Source: Poseidonibacter parvus (lineage in GTDB: Bacteria > Campylobacterota > Campylobacteria > Campylobacterales > Arcobacteraceae). From it: 64,000 nt of DNA. The stretch lies in the NCBI RefSeq assembly GCF_001956695.1, contig NZ_CP019070.1:2542001-2606000 (forward strand). Reading direction: 5' to 3'. Shown here one piece after another: positions 44,206 through 53,350 of this stretch; the stretch's first letter is position 1; each line of letters begins with the position of its first letter. The notes beneath the pieces were generated by a model, which was not told where the DNA came from, did not search any database, and saw only the letters and a list, made by a program, of their open reading frames with translations. The position numbers and the translations under genes are program-made.

Positions 44206-45801
44206 ATGCAAGTTTTACAAGAAGCACACAATTTAAGAAATAAAAAAATCAATAAAATTGAAAAAATGAAATCAGAACAAGATCCTATGGAGTTTATAAA
44301 AACTTTTGAAGATTTTTGTAAAGGTTCTTATGAAGAAACGGTAAATGATTCTCATACAAAACACTTCTTAAAATGTCTTGGATTATATGACAAAGGAACT
44401 AGCGAAACATTTGTAATCAGAATTAGGATTCCTGGTGGACAATTAAGCGTTGAGCAGGCTTTAAAACTAGCCCAATGTTCAAAGAAATATGGAAATGACT
44501 ATATAGATATTACAACTAGAGGACAAGTTGAATTTAGATATTTAAAATTCAATGAATTACCTTTATTATTAAAAGACTTATCAACAGTTGGAATTTCTGC
44601 AATTCAATGTGCTGGTGATAACTTTAGAGGTGTTGTAACTTCACCTTTTGATTCTTATTCTAAAACATCTCCAATTGAAACTATGCCACTACTTAAAGAA
44701 ATTCAATCAGTATTCTTAGAGCAAGAAGCTTGGATGGGAACACTTCCACGAAAATTTAATATTGCAATTTTAGGTGATAGTATAAATACTTGTAATATTT
44801 TTGGAAATGACTGTGCTTTTGCATTAGCATCAAAAAATGGAGAAATTGGATTTAACTTATATCTTGGTGGTAAAGTTGGTGTTCAAGCAAGAGACTTGAA
44901 TCTTTTTGTCAAAGATCACCAAGTAAAAGAAGTATTTGCAGCTGTGATTTCTTTATATAAAGAGTATGGTTTCAGAGATAATAGAAATAAAAATAGATTA
45001 ACTTTTCTTTTAGATGCAGTTAGTTTAGAAGAGTTTGCAAAAGCAATTAAAGAGCATTCAAAACTAGAACTTCCACAAGCTGGAGAGTTATTAGTAAAAG
45101 ATGAATTTACTCTTGATGATTCCTCTACAATTGAACTTAAAGATGGGAAAAGCGCTATTCACTTTGGTATTCCTTCTGGAATATTTTGTGGAAGTGATCT
45201 AGAACAAGCTGCTTTATTAGCACAAAAACACGATGGTGTAGTTAGATTAACATATGAGCAAAGTTTTTATATAATAACTAATACTTCAAGTATTGAAGAT
45301 ATTAAACAATCATCACTTTATAAAAAATATGACTCATACCACAATATATACTTTAATAATCAAATCGCATGTGCTGGAAATAAAGAGTGTTCTTTTGGTG
45401 TAATTCCTGGAAAACCTGATGCTATTAATATGGCTGAATATTTAAACAAAAATGTTCCAATTGAAGATGGGAAAGTAAGAATGTACTGGTCAGCATGTCC
45501 AAAAGGCTGTGGAATTCATGGTGTTGCGGATATTGGTTTTGAAGGTGCAAAAGCAAAAGATGAAGAAGGAAATTCATGTTATGGTGTTAAAATCTTCCTA
45601 GGAGGAAAGGCAGCATCTTCTATTTTAGAAGCTAGACAATTAACTAAAGCTGTTTCAATTCCTAAAGCACAAGAATTAACTGCAAAACTTTTAAATATTT
45701 ATAAAGAAGAAAAGAATGAGAATGAAACATTCGAAAGTTTTGATACAAGAGTTTTATCAAGTTTAGCAATTGAAGAAATTCAAACAAGAATTGGTCTGTA
45801 A
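44206..45801 (+). CDS. nirA: siroheme-dependent nitrite reductase (NirA-like)
   Basis: Reduces nitrite to ammonium with a coupled siroheme/[4Fe-4S] centre in the cytoplasm. It shows two ferredoxin-like half domains (RIRIPGGQLSVEQALKLA and the second repeat near AIHFGIPSGIFCGSDL), RGQVEFRY, and the four cluster Cys as CAGNKEC and CPKGC (Cys 389, 395, 431, 435). Sulfite reductase has the same fold; the adjacent nitrate genes favour nitrite. The ATG at 44206 is preferred over 44200 because GGAG (44194-44197) then has 8 nt spacing instead of 2. The electron donor would be ferredoxin, as no NADH subunit is present. Confidence 0.88.
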   Translation: MQVLQEAHNLRNKKINKIEKMKSEQDPMEFIKTFEDFCKGSYEETVNDSHTKHFLKCLGLYDKGTSETFVIRIRIPGGQLSVEQALKLAQCSKKYGNDYIDITTRGQVEFRYLKFNELPLLLKDLSTVGISAIQCAGDNFRGVVTSPFDSYSKTSPIETMPLLKEIQSVFLEQEAWMGTLPRKFNIAILGDSINTCNIFGNDCAFALASKNGEIGFNLYLGGKVGVQARDLNLFVKDHQVKEVFAAVISLYKEYGFRDNRNKNRLTFLLDAVSLEEFAKAIKEHSKLELPQAGELLVKDEFTLDDSSTIELKDGKSAIHFGIPSGIFCGSDLEQAALLAQKHDGVVRLTYEQSFYIITNTSSIEDIKQSSLYKKYDSYHNIYFNNQIACAGNKECSFGVIPGKPDAINMAEYLNKNVPIEDGKVRMYWSACPKGCGIHGVADIGFEGAKAKDEEGNSCYGVKIFLGGKAASSILEARQLTKAVSIPKAQELTAKLLNIYKEEKNENETFESFDTRVLSSLAIEEIQTRIGL

Positions 45802-45803
45802 TC

Positions 45804-47405
45804 ATGAGTAGCAATGAAACAACTCCACTAGAGGACTTTATAAACTATAAAGCTGATACTAATATGCAATGTGGAAATTATAGTATTGATATTCCTAAGC
45901 CAAAAGAAGGAGAACAATATAGATTCCATTTTGATGCAACTGCATGTGTTGGTTGTCATTGTTGTGAAGTTGCATGTAATGAACAAAACAATAATCCAGC
46001 AGATATTAAATGGAGAAGAGTTGGTGAAACACAAAGTGGAATTTTCCCAAATGTTACAAATCACTTTAATTCGATGTCTTGTAATCACTGTGTAGACCCA
46101 GAATGTCTAAAAGGATGTCCAACAGAATCATATATAAAATTTGATAATGGTATTGTTTTTCATGATGATGATACATGTATTGGTTGTCAATACTGTACAT
46201 GGAATTGTCCTTATGAAGTTCCTGTGTTTAATGAAGATAGAGGAATAGTAACAAAATGTCATATGTGTCATGATAAATTAGATGTAGGTCAAACACCTGC
46301 ATGTGTGCAAGCTTGTCCTGCAGGAGCAATTGCAATTGAAGTTGTAAATGTAAAAGATTGGTTAGAAGAAGATATGGCAAAAGAGGGAATTGCACCTCAT
46401 TTACCAAATATTGAGATAACAAAACCAACAACTAGATACACAATAGATGAAAAAGAAAATCAAGAAAAAGTAATACCAGCAGATGATCATATAATAAAAC
46501 CAAACCATTCAGAATGGCCTTTAGTATTTATGACTATTTTAACTCAAATATCTGTTGGTGGTTTTGCTACTTTAGTTTTAGGTGAGCTTATAAGTTTACT
46601 AGGATTCAATCTTGCAAGTCCTAGTATATGGATGATGATTGCTGTATTTATTCCAGCAGCAATTGGTCTTCCTCTATCAGCGCTTCACTTAGGTCGTCCA
46701 GGACTTGCTTTAACAGCTATGAAAAATATAAAAACATCATGGCTTAGTAGAGAAGCTTTAGCTCTAGGAGTTTATGCAGGCGGATTAACATTACTTATAG
46801 GGATATTCTTTTTTGAATTCAATCAAGTTTTTAAACTAATTGTAGAACTTGGCGTTTTAGCTGCTGGTGTATATGGTATTTATGCACAATCTATGATTTA
46901 TAGAATTAAAGCACGTCCATCTTGGAACAAAATTGAGACAACTAAGATTTTCTTCTATGTTTCTTATATTGGATTGCTATTAATTACACTAATTTTAGTA
47001 CTTCAAGAACAGTTTACAACAGCTGGTGTAATATTACCATTTGCACTATTTCTTGGATATTTTCAATATGAAGAGTTTTCTAAACAAAAGAATTTTTATA
47101 AAGATTTAAATGAGCAAAAAGAAGAGAACTTCTATCAATTAAATAAAACAAAAATACTTTATGAAAAAAACTTTGTAAAACATAATGAATATAGAGAAAG
47201 ATCTTTAGGTCTTGGAGCTTTAGTTTTACCACTATTAGCAATACTTTTACTTGCTAGTGGTAATTATTCTAGTACAGTTTTAGTATTAGGTTTATCTATT
47301 ATTATTTCATTTTCAAGTGAAGTTGTATCTAGATTATTATTTTATAAAACAGCAGTAGCACTTGGTCTAGCTGGTAATTTCTTCGCTGGAAATCAAAGGA
47401 CATAA
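45804..47405 (+). CDS. fused DmsB-like FeS and DmsC-like membrane anchor subunit
   Basis: A 533-residue fusion. Residues about 35-210 form a four-cluster ferredoxin subunit like DmsB/NrfC (CVGCHCCEVAC, CNHCVDPECLKGC, CIGCQYCTWNC, CHMCHDKLD with CVQAC). Residues about 230-530 form a DmsC-like quinol-oxidising anchor with about eight membrane helices (LPLSALHLGRPGLALTAM is typical). There is no signal peptide or Tat motif, so the FeS part faces the cytoplasm. It starts 2 nt after nirA and abuts nasA2, without its own ribosome site. It probably passes quinol electrons to a cytoplasmic nitrate reductase. Confidence 0.85.
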   Translation: MSSNETTPLEDFINYKADTNMQCGNYSIDIPKPKEGEQYRFHFDATACVGCHCCEVACNEQNNNPADIKWRRVGETQSGIFPNVTNHFNSMSCNHCVDPECLKGCPTESYIKFDNGIVFHDDDTCIGCQYCTWNCPYEVPVFNEDRGIVTKCHMCHDKLDVGQTPACVQACPAGAIAIEVVNVKDWLEEDMAKEGIAPHLPNIEITKPTTRYTIDEKENQEKVIPADDHIIKPNHSEWPLVFMTILTQISVGGFATLVLGELISLLGFNLASPSIWMMIAVFIPAAIGLPLSALHLGRPGLALTAMKNIKTSWLSREALALGVYAGGLTLLIGIFFFEFNQVFKLIVELGVLAAGVYGIYAQSMIYRIKARPSWNKIETTKIFFYVSYIGLLLITLILVLQEQFTTAGVILPFALFLGYFQYEEFSKQKNFYKDLNEQKEENFYQLNKTKILYEKNFVKHNEYRERSLGLGALVLPLLAILLLASGNYSSTVLVLGLSIIISFSSEVVSRLLFYKTAVALGLAGNFFAGNQRT

Positions 47406-47406
47406 T

Positions 47407-49716
47407 ATGATAAATAAAATTAAAGACTTTTTAGGTGTAGATATTAAAAATGATAAATACGCACTTGTTGATGATAAAGTATTTGGAAAAGTAGCAAAGC
47501 AAAAAGCTCCTACATCTTGGGTACGAAGTACATGTGGATATTGTGGAGTTGGTTGTGGTTTATATATTGGTGTTAAAGATGGAAAACCAACATACACAAA
47601 AGGTGATCCAGCGCATCCTGTTAATAAAGGAACACTTTGTCCAAAAGGTTTAAGTGAACATGAAATGGTGCAAAGCGAAAACCGATATACAAAACCAATG
47701 CTTCGTAAAAATGGACAATTACTTGAGTCTACTTGGGATGAAGTGTTTAAAACTACAAGTGATAAGTTTAAAGATATTCAAAAAAACCACGGAAATGGAG
47801 CTGTTGCTGTTGTATCAACAGGACAGCTTTTAACCGAAGAATTCTATACACTTGGTAAATTTGTACAAATGGGACTTAAAACAAATAACTATGATGGAAA
47901 TACAACACTTTGTATGGCAAGTGCAGTTATGGGATATAAGCAAACATTTGGAAGTGATGGACCTGTTGGATGTTATGAAGATTTCTCATATGCTGATACT
48001 ATTATGTTAATTGGTGCAAATATCGCAGATAACCACCCTATTTTAAAACTACATATTGCAAAAAATAAAAAGATTACAGGTAAAAAACCAAAAATTATCG
48101 TAATTGATCCAAGATTTTCAAAAACTGCAAAAATGGCAGATATGTTTGTACCTATAAAACCAAGATCAGACTTAGCACTAATGAATGGACTTTGTCATAT
48201 TATTTTAGAGCAAGGCTGGGAAAACGAAAAGTTTATAAATGAGAGAACAACTGGATATAAAGAGTTTAGAAAACATATCATGGCCAATTATTCTCCTGCT
48301 GAAGTAGCAATTACAACAGGTATTGATGTAAAAGATTTATACGAACTTGCACGTGTTTATGCAAAATCAAGTGCGGCTATGAGTGCTTGGACAATGGGTG
48401 TTAATCAAAGCTCACTAGGAACTGATACGGTAAGTGCTATTTGTAATCTTGCACTAATTACAGGAAATCTTGGAAGAAAGGGTGCAACAGCACTTTCAAT
48501 TACAGGACAATGTAATGCAATGGGTACAAGAGAAACTGGATTTACGTCATCAATTCCAGGATATAGAAACTTTGCAAGCTCTTATGATAGAGAAGAGTAT
48601 GCAACAATTGCAAATGTTCCAGTAGAAGATGTTCCAACTGCAAGGGGTTATTCATATCCACAAATTATTGATGCAATTGAAACAGGTGAAATAAAAGCCT
48701 TATGGTTAGTAGCAACTAATCCACTTGTATCCTTTCCAGATCAAAAAAAGCTAAGACGAGCACTTAATAAACTTGACCTTCTTGTTGTTCAAGATGCCTT
48801 TAAAAGTGAAACAGCATTTAAAGCTGATGTAGTTTTTTCTGCGAGTACTTGGAGTGAAAAAGAAGGAACTTATACAAATAGTGAGCGACGTTGTAACAGA
48901 GCTAGAAAAGCAGTTGAACCACTAGGTGAGACTAAAAGTGATTTTGATATTGTATTAGAATTTTCAAAATACTTTGAAGGTGTAAATGAAAGTTTATTTC
49001 CTAAATGGGAAAAACCAATTGATGCTTTTAATGAATGGAAAAAATTAAGTGAAGGAAGACTTTGTGATTATTCAGGAATGACTTATGAGTTAATAGAAGA
49101 ATTAGGTGGAGTTCAATGGCCATGTAATGAAGCTAATCCAAATGGAACGCCTAGACTTTATAGTGAGGATATGCCTTGTCGAACTGAAGATGGAAAAGCA
49201 AAACTATTAAGTGTTGATTGGCTTCCAATGAGCGAGCCTCAAAATAGTTCTTTCCCACTTATATTAAATACAGGTCGTACAGTTGAGCAATGGCATACAA
49301 GAACTAAAACTAAAACTATCTCAATACTAAATGATTTAGCACCAGAAGCGTGGATTGAAATCAATCCAGAGGATGCAAAAAAACTTGAAGTTAAAAGTGG
49401 TGATAGATTAGATATTTCTTCAATTAGAGGAAAAATCAAAGATATCATAGTAAGAGAATCTCAAAATGTAAGAGAAGGAAATATCTTTGTACCTTTTCAT
49501 TATAATGAGCAACTTATTAACACAATTACAAAAGCAGAGTTTGACCCAAAATCTTTTGAACCAAACTATAAGCAATGTGCTGTTCAACTTCATAGTATTA
49601 AAGTTCCTAATGGAATTACATTTAAAGAAGAAGAAATAGCAGGTGCTTTAGAGCATATTGTTATAAAAAATGAACAAAGCTATAATACTACAAAACAAGC
49701 TAGCTATACAAAGTAA
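47407..49716 (+). CDS. assimilatory-type molybdopterin nitrate reductase, long paralogue
   Basis: A 769-residue NasA/NarB-type Mo-bis-MGD enzyme. A 38-residue N-terminal lead precedes the [4Fe-4S] ligands Cys 43, 46, 50 and 78. The molybdenum ligand is Cys 169 in TTLCMASAVMGYKQTFGSDGP. Other matches are IGANIADNHPILKLH, WTMGVNQSSLGTD, ITGQCNAMGTRE, ASTWSEKEGTYTNSERR and LILNTGRTVEQWHTRTKT. It follows the FeS/DmsC-like gene by 1 nt with AAAGGA, which suggests the two products form one complex. Cytoplasmic, since no signal peptide is seen. It ends at a strong terminator. Confidence 0.88.
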   Translation: MINKIKDFLGVDIKNDKYALVDDKVFGKVAKQKAPTSWVRSTCGYCGVGCGLYIGVKDGKPTYTKGDPAHPVNKGTLCPKGLSEHEMVQSENRYTKPMLRKNGQLLESTWDEVFKTTSDKFKDIQKNHGNGAVAVVSTGQLLTEEFYTLGKFVQMGLKTNNYDGNTTLCMASAVMGYKQTFGSDGPVGCYEDFSYADTIMLIGANIADNHPILKLHIAKNKKITGKKPKIIVIDPRFSKTAKMADMFVPIKPRSDLALMNGLCHIILEQGWENEKFINERTTGYKEFRKHIMANYSPAEVAITTGIDVKDLYELARVYAKSSAAMSAWTMGVNQSSLGTDTVSAICNLALITGNLGRKGATALSITGQCNAMGTRETGFTSSIPGYRNFASSYDREEYATIANVPVEDVPTARGYSYPQIIDAIETGEIKALWLVATNPLVSFPDQKKLRRALNKLDLLVVQDAFKSETAFKADVVFSASTWSEKEGTYTNSERRCNRARKAVEPLGETKSDFDIVLEFSKYFEGVNESLFPKWEKPIDAFNEWKKLSEGRLCDYSGMTYELIEELGGVQWPCNEANPNGTPRLYSEDMPCRTEDGKAKLLSVDWLPMSEPQNSSFPLILNTGRTVEQWHTRTKTKTISILNDLAPEAWIEINPEDAKKLEVKSGDRLDISSIRGKIKDIIVRESQNVREGNIFVPFHYNEQLINTITKAEFDPKSFEPNYKQCAVQLHSIKVPNGITFKEEEIAGALEHIVIKNEQSYNTTKQASYTK

Positions 49717-49719
49717 TTT

Positions 49720-49757
49720 ATAAAATGAGGGAACATTCCCTTATTTTATTTTTATTC
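49720..49757 (+). terminator. terminator after nasA2
   Basis: A 13-bp stem with one G-U pair (49720-49732 with 49737-49749, core GAGGGA/TCCCTT) and a 4-nt loop is followed by a T-rich stretch. Confidence 0.8.
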
Positions 49758-49778
49758 TTTAACTCAAATAACACACTT

Positions 49779-49799
49779 CATTAATATACCATTAATATA
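49779..49799. repeat. tandem 10-bp repeat upstream of the Spy-like gene
   Basis: CATTAATATA occurs at 49779-49788 and again at 49790-49799, an 11-bp period, about 77 nt before the Spy-like ATG. Repeats on one helical turn are typical for OmpR-type response regulator sites. The unit also resembles the right half of the nitrate-cluster element. Confidence 0.5.
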
Positions 49800-49875
49800 A
49801 GATTCATAAACGATTAAAACCTCTACGTCATACTTTCAGGGTAACAAATAATAAAACATATAAAAGGATTTAAAA

Positions 49876-50355
49876 ATGAAAACAAAATTATTAGTAGCAA
49901 CAGCTTTAACAGCAGTATTAAGTACAGGTCTTTTTGCATATGCAGATAAAGATAACAAAGGTATGATGAAAAAAGGACATTCTTCTTGTGGAAAACATAT
50001 GAAAAAATCTCATATGAAAGGTCAAAAAGGACCTATGTCATTATTAAGACAGTTGAATTTAACTCAAGATCAGAAAAAACAAATTAGAACAATCAAACAA
50101 GATTTAATGAAAAAAAGAGTTACTCCAACTGTAGCTTTTACAAGTACTTCATTTGATAAAGCAAAATTTATTGAAATTATGAAACAAAAAAGAGACAATA
50201 AAATCGAATTAAAAGCTGAAATGATGGATAGAGTTTACAATGTTTTAACATCTAAACAAAAAGAACAATTTAAAGTTTTAATGGATTTAAAAGCTGAAAA
50301 AAGAATGGCAATGATGGAAAAAAGAATGAATAATAAAGGTCAAGGTCAAAAATAA
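49876..50355 (+). CDS. Spy/CpxP-family periplasmic protein
   Basis: A 159-residue exported protein with a signal peptide (KLLVATALTAVLSTGLFAYA). The mature part is very basic and rich in Met, Lys and His, with one Cys in GHSSCGKHMKKSHMKG. Two LTxxQ motifs (LNLTQDQ at about 56-62 and LTSKQKEQ at about 112) define the Spy/CpxP family of ATP-independent chaperones and metal or stress sensors. The His/Met-rich start could bind metal. It is monocistronic, with an AAAAGGA ribosome site and a terminator. Confidence 0.82.
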   Translation: MKTKLLVATALTAVLSTGLFAYADKDNKGMMKKGHSSCGKHMKKSHMKGQKGPMSLLRQLNLTQDQKKQIRTIKQDLMKKRVTPTVAFTSTSFDKAKFIEIMKQKRDNKIELKAEMMDRVYNVLTSKQKEQFKVLMDLKAEKRMAMMEKRMNNKGQGQK

Positions 50356-50364
50356 TCTCTACTA

Positions 50365-50395
50365 AAATATAAGAAGATACAATCTTCTTATATTT
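50365..50395. terminator. terminator between the Spy-like gene and ureG
   Basis: A perfect 14-bp AT-rich stem (50365-50378 with 50382-50395, core TAAGAAGAT/ATCTTCTTA) with a 3-nt loop lies 10 nt after the Spy-like stop and 8 nt before the ureG stop, so it probably serves both convergent transcripts. Confidence 0.65.
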
Positions 50396-50402
50396 ATTCA
50401 AT

Positions 50403-50990
50403 CTAAGCTAAGGCTTCAATCCACTCTAAAACTTCATTTAAAGTTTTCTCATCTTTATTCGAAATAAATACATAAGGTTTATTTTTTCTATTTTCTTTTA
50501 CATCATTTTGCATTGAGTCTAAATCAACTCCAACATATGGAGCTAAATCTGTTTTATTTACAACTAATAAATCAGAGAAAAGTAATCCTGCCCCTTTTTT
50601 TCTTGGAATATCAGCACCTTGTGCAGTATCGATTATATACATATAATAATCAATTAATTCATAAGAAAAAGTAGCACTAAGATTATCTCCACCACTTTCA
50701 ACAAAGATAATATCAGGATTGAACTTCTCTTCTAACTCTTGTACTGCTTTTTGGTTCATAGAAATATCATCACGAATTGCTGTATGTGGACAGCCACCAG
50801 TTTCTACTCCAATAATTTGCTCATCAGGCAAATCAAGTGTTTGCTTTAAATAGTTTGCATCTTCTGTTGTATAAATATCGTTTGTAACAATACCTATTTT
50901 GTATTTGTTTTTTAATATATTTGTAAGAGCTTCAATTAGTGAAGTTTTTCCACTTCCAACTGGCCCTGCTATTCCTATTTTTAAACTCAT
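50403..50990 (-). CDS. ureG: urease accessory GTPase UreG
   Basis: GTPase that drives nickel insertion into urease together with UreE, UreF and UreD. About 195 residues: P-loop [14 protein letters not shown], the metal-binding [15 protein letters not shown] (Cys-Pro-His motif), [13 protein letters not shown] and the base-specificity motif VNKTDL. The ATG at 50990 is preferred to one 18 nt upstream, since AAGGAAG is then well spaced and the protein starts directly before the P-loop. Last gene of the leftward urea block, about 100 nt after ureF. Confidence 0.95.
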   Translation of the reverse strand: MSLKIGIAGPVGSGKTSLIEALTNILKNKYKIGIVTNDIYTTEDANYLKQTLDLPDEQIIGVETGGCPHTAIRDDISMNQKAVQELEEKFNPDIIFVESGGDNLSATFSYELIDYYMYIIDTAQGADIPRKKGAGLLFSDLLVVNKTDLAPYVGVDLDSMQNDVKENRKNKPYVFISNKDEKTLNEVLEWIEALA

Positions 50991-51112
50991 TTTCTTCCTT
51001 TTTTTCATTCTTTCTAATATTTATATTTTGCTTTAGTTCAATGCAAGATTTAAGGAGTTACTAAATGTAAATGACTTAAATTTTAACGCAGAAATAAAGC
51101 AAAAGAGGAATA

Positions 51113-51808
51113 TTATGTTACGAACATTTTTGGTTCTAGTGTTTTATGCTCAAATATCACTTCTTCAAACAGTGGATTGAAGTTTGTAATCTTTTCATCA
51201 AAATTAAAATCCATATTTTCTAATATTTCATCAAATTCAAAAAGCATTTTTTGAATTTGTGAGGGTTTTATTCTTGATATTTTAAGCGTTGTTGCTGCAA
51301 TATTGATTAAATTCTTTTTAGTCCACATTACAATAAAATCTTTAATATTTATATCTAAGTCATAAGCATAAGAAGCTAATACTATTAGCTCATTTGCATC
51401 GGATTTTTTCTCTTCAATTAAAGAATAATACTTTTTTACTTCATCTTTTAAAACTGTATCTTTAATTTGTACATAGTAATTATGTCCAATATCTTTTGAA
51501 GCTTTTGCATAATCAAATGTTAGATATGAAGATATTTCATTATCAAGTTTTTTAAGTAAATTCACTTTTTTCTTTTCTAATAACTCATAAGTTTTTTTAA
51601 CATACACAAACTCCATTTTAGAGTATTGGTCAATAATCAAGTTTTCAAGATATATTTTTAGAGTATCAATATCTTTTACATGCTCTTTTACAATATGAGG
51701 TTCAAGCCCAAAAGAATGTACAAATACACCAGATGGAAAAGTTCCATCAAGTATTTGCATAAATCTACTAAGACTTTTTAAATTAGTGTGAATGATGTGC
51801 TTTTCCAT
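51113..51808 (-). CDS. ureF: urease accessory protein UreF
   Basis: A 231-residue helical scaffold that binds UreD and UreG during urease activation. The hallmark N-terminal MQILDGTFPSGVFVHSFGLEPHI is present, followed by LENLIIDQYSKMEFVYV and an all-helical body. Primary sequence is only moderately conserved, but the gene neighbours leave little doubt. Its start lies 26 nt inside the 3' end of ureE, so translation is coupled. Confidence 0.9.
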   Translation of the reverse strand: MEKHIIHTNLKSLSRFMQILDGTFPSGVFVHSFGLEPHIVKEHVKDIDTLKIYLENLIIDQYSKMEFVYVKKTYELLEKKKVNLLKKLDNEISSYLTFDYAKASKDIGHNYYVQIKDTVLKDEVKKYYSLIEEKKSDANELIVLASYAYDLDINIKDFIVMWTKKNLINIAATTLKISRIKPSQIQKMLFEFDEILENMDFNFDEKITNFNPLFEEVIFEHKTLEPKMFVT

Positions 51809-52217
51809 TTGCTTTAAAATACCCAGTAGTTTTTGTAATTTTTATATCATCATTTTTATATGCAGCTTCAATTATATCTACTAATGAAATATCATCTAAA
51901 ACTGTAATATTCATATCACTAATCATTACAGGTTGATGTCTATTTCCTATTTCATAAGCCACTTTCGCAAAGTTTAAAGCATCTGTAAATTCAAACACAT
52001 AAATATTATCTTCACTTCTTTTTACTTTAATTGCATAACCATCCTCGGCAACTAAAATATCATCTTCATGTAAGTGCGTAAATTTTGCTTTTATTATGAA
52101 ATTTACAGCCTTATTTGATACAGCTGTTAAATTTGGTTTTTGCATATCAAACCATGATAATTCTACCTCATCATTAGCTTTGATATCTTTTTTTATTTCT
52201 ACTACTTTTTTTATCAA
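51783..52217 (-). CDS. ureE: urease accessory nickel chaperone UreE
   Basis: Delivers nickel to the urease activation complex. The 144 residues have the N-terminal beta domain (LTAVSNKAVNFIIKAKFTHLHEDDILVAEDGYAI) and the metal-binding domain with AKVAYEIGNRHQPVMISD (conserved His), then a short HHSH tail. The long His-rich tail of some UreE proteins is reduced to three His. It starts a separate ureE-F-G unit, with about 120 nt to the upstream porin-like gene. Confidence 0.92.
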   Translation of the reverse strand: MIKKVVEIKKDIKANDEVELSWFDMQKPNLTAVSNKAVNFIIKAKFTHLHEDDILVAEDGYAIKVKRSEDNIYVFEFTDALNFAKVAYEIGNRHQPVMISDMNITVLDDISLVDIIEAAYKNDDIKITKTTGYFKANGKAHHSH

Positions 52218-52325
52218 AGAATTTCCTTATATAATATATATACAATTGTATAAAGAATTTATAGGTTTGTATAGGAATTCTTTGTTTATTAATTAGACAA
52301 AATCTTTAAATAGTTTATATAAACA

Positions 52326-52350
52326 ATAACTTTTAGACTTTAGAAGTTAT
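52326..52350 (-). terminator. possible weak terminator of the porin-like gene
   Basis: A 10-bp AT-rich stem with one G-U pair (52326-52335 with 52341-52350) includes the stop codon in its loop region and is followed on the minus strand by TTGTTTA. Confidence 0.35.
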
Positions 52351-53185
52351 ATTTAAAAGCAAGTGTTGTGACACTAGTATCAACATCATCTTTATTTTCA
52401 GGTAATTCTTTGCCATTTTGATAAAGGTATGCAAGTACCACATCAAAATCTTTAAATTTTTTACCTAAACTTATCATATATCTTTTATCTTGTTCCATAG
52501 CATGATGTTGAACTTTTGTTCCATCATTAAATACTGTAAATACTCTTTTCCCAAAAAATGCCTGTGCACCTAATAGATAACTATTATAATTTGCATTTAC
52601 TTTTAAACCTGCTGTTAAATAATCCTTATCATCAAAAGAATAACTCCCATACTTTTCTCCATCAATATTGATAGATTTAACTATTGCAGATACTTTTACT
52701 TTTAAATTATCTATTTTTAGTTTTTTACTAAGAGAGAAGTCATATTGGTGTACATCAAAAGTTTTATAATCACTTTTATATAAATCAACTGCTAATTCTA
52801 AACCCTTGTTTATATTGTATTTTGCTCCAAGCCCATAAATCTTTCCTTGATCTGTTGGTGCTAAATTGTCAATAATCTTTATATAGTTTGCTTTTAAACT
52901 AAGAGCTTCATTGATTTTATTTTCATACTTTAGATTATATTTCTTAACATCTAATGATTCAAGAGTATTATGACTGAGATAATGTTCTCTATCTACTTTA
53001 TCATTTATATATCCTAAACTAAATTGATGTTGTTTTACTGATAAGTTAATACCAAGATCTTGTATTTTTCCTTCAAGTTTTGTTGCAGAGTTAGAAAAAT
53101 CTTTTTTTGAATATTTATATATAAAAGAGTTCTGTGCCATTACTAAAGTTGATAGAAGTAGTGTTGTTAAGATAATTTTCTTCAA
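52340..53185 (-). CDS. outer membrane beta-barrel (porin-like) protein in the urease block
   Basis: A 281-residue exported protein: signal peptide (KKIILTTLLLSTLVMAQ), then alternating amphipathic strands separated by turns, with the outer membrane C-terminal pattern TLAFKYNF ending in Phe. Length suggests 12 to 14 strands. No named family is recognised. It lies between ureC and ureE in the urea block, so passage of urea or nickel through the outer membrane is plausible but inferred. The start is TTG at 53185 with AAAAAGGAA as ribosome site. A 7-bp hairpin (53204-53220) lies just upstream of that site. Confidence 0.75.
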   Translation of the reverse strand: MKKIILTTLLLSTLVMAQNSFIYKYSKKDFSNSATKLEGKIQDLGINLSVKQHQFSLGYINDKVDREHYLSHNTLESLDVKKYNLKYENKINEALSLKANYIKIIDNLAPTDQGKIYGLGAKYNINKGLELAVDLYKSDYKTFDVHQYDFSLSKKLKIDNLKVKVSAIVKSINIDGEKYGSYSFDDKDYLTAGLKVNANYNSYLLGAQAFFGKRVFTVFNDGTKVQHHAMEQDKRYMISLGKKFKDFDVVLAYLYQNGKELPENKDDVDTSVTTLAFKYNF

Positions 53186-53203
53186 ATAATTTCCTTTTTA
53201 ATT

Positions 53204-53220
53204 ATGCAACCAAGTTGCAT
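53204..53220 (-). promoter_or_regulatory. hairpin in the 5' leader of the porin-like gene
   Basis: ATGCAAC / GTTGCAT, a 7-bp stem with a 3-nt loop, ends about 8 nt upstream of the ribosome site. It may affect mRNA stability or translation. Confidence 0.35.
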
Positions 53221-53316
53221 TTTTGAAATATTATCAAAAAAATGTTAATCTAAACTTATATTATAAATATAAGTAAATACAATAACTAAGTGCTTTATTC
53301 TTATATTACAGCTATT

Positions 53317-53350
53317 ATATTTTATGTTCTATTCTTAGAACATAAAATAT
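53317..53350. other. 14-bp hairpin at the ureC stop codon
   Basis: A perfect 14-bp stem (53317-53330 with 53337-53350) around a 6-nt loop contains the ureC stop. The T-run lies on the plus-strand side (53351-53355), so it would not be a standard terminator for ureC but could stop antisense transcription or protect the ureABC mRNA end. Confidence 0.5.
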
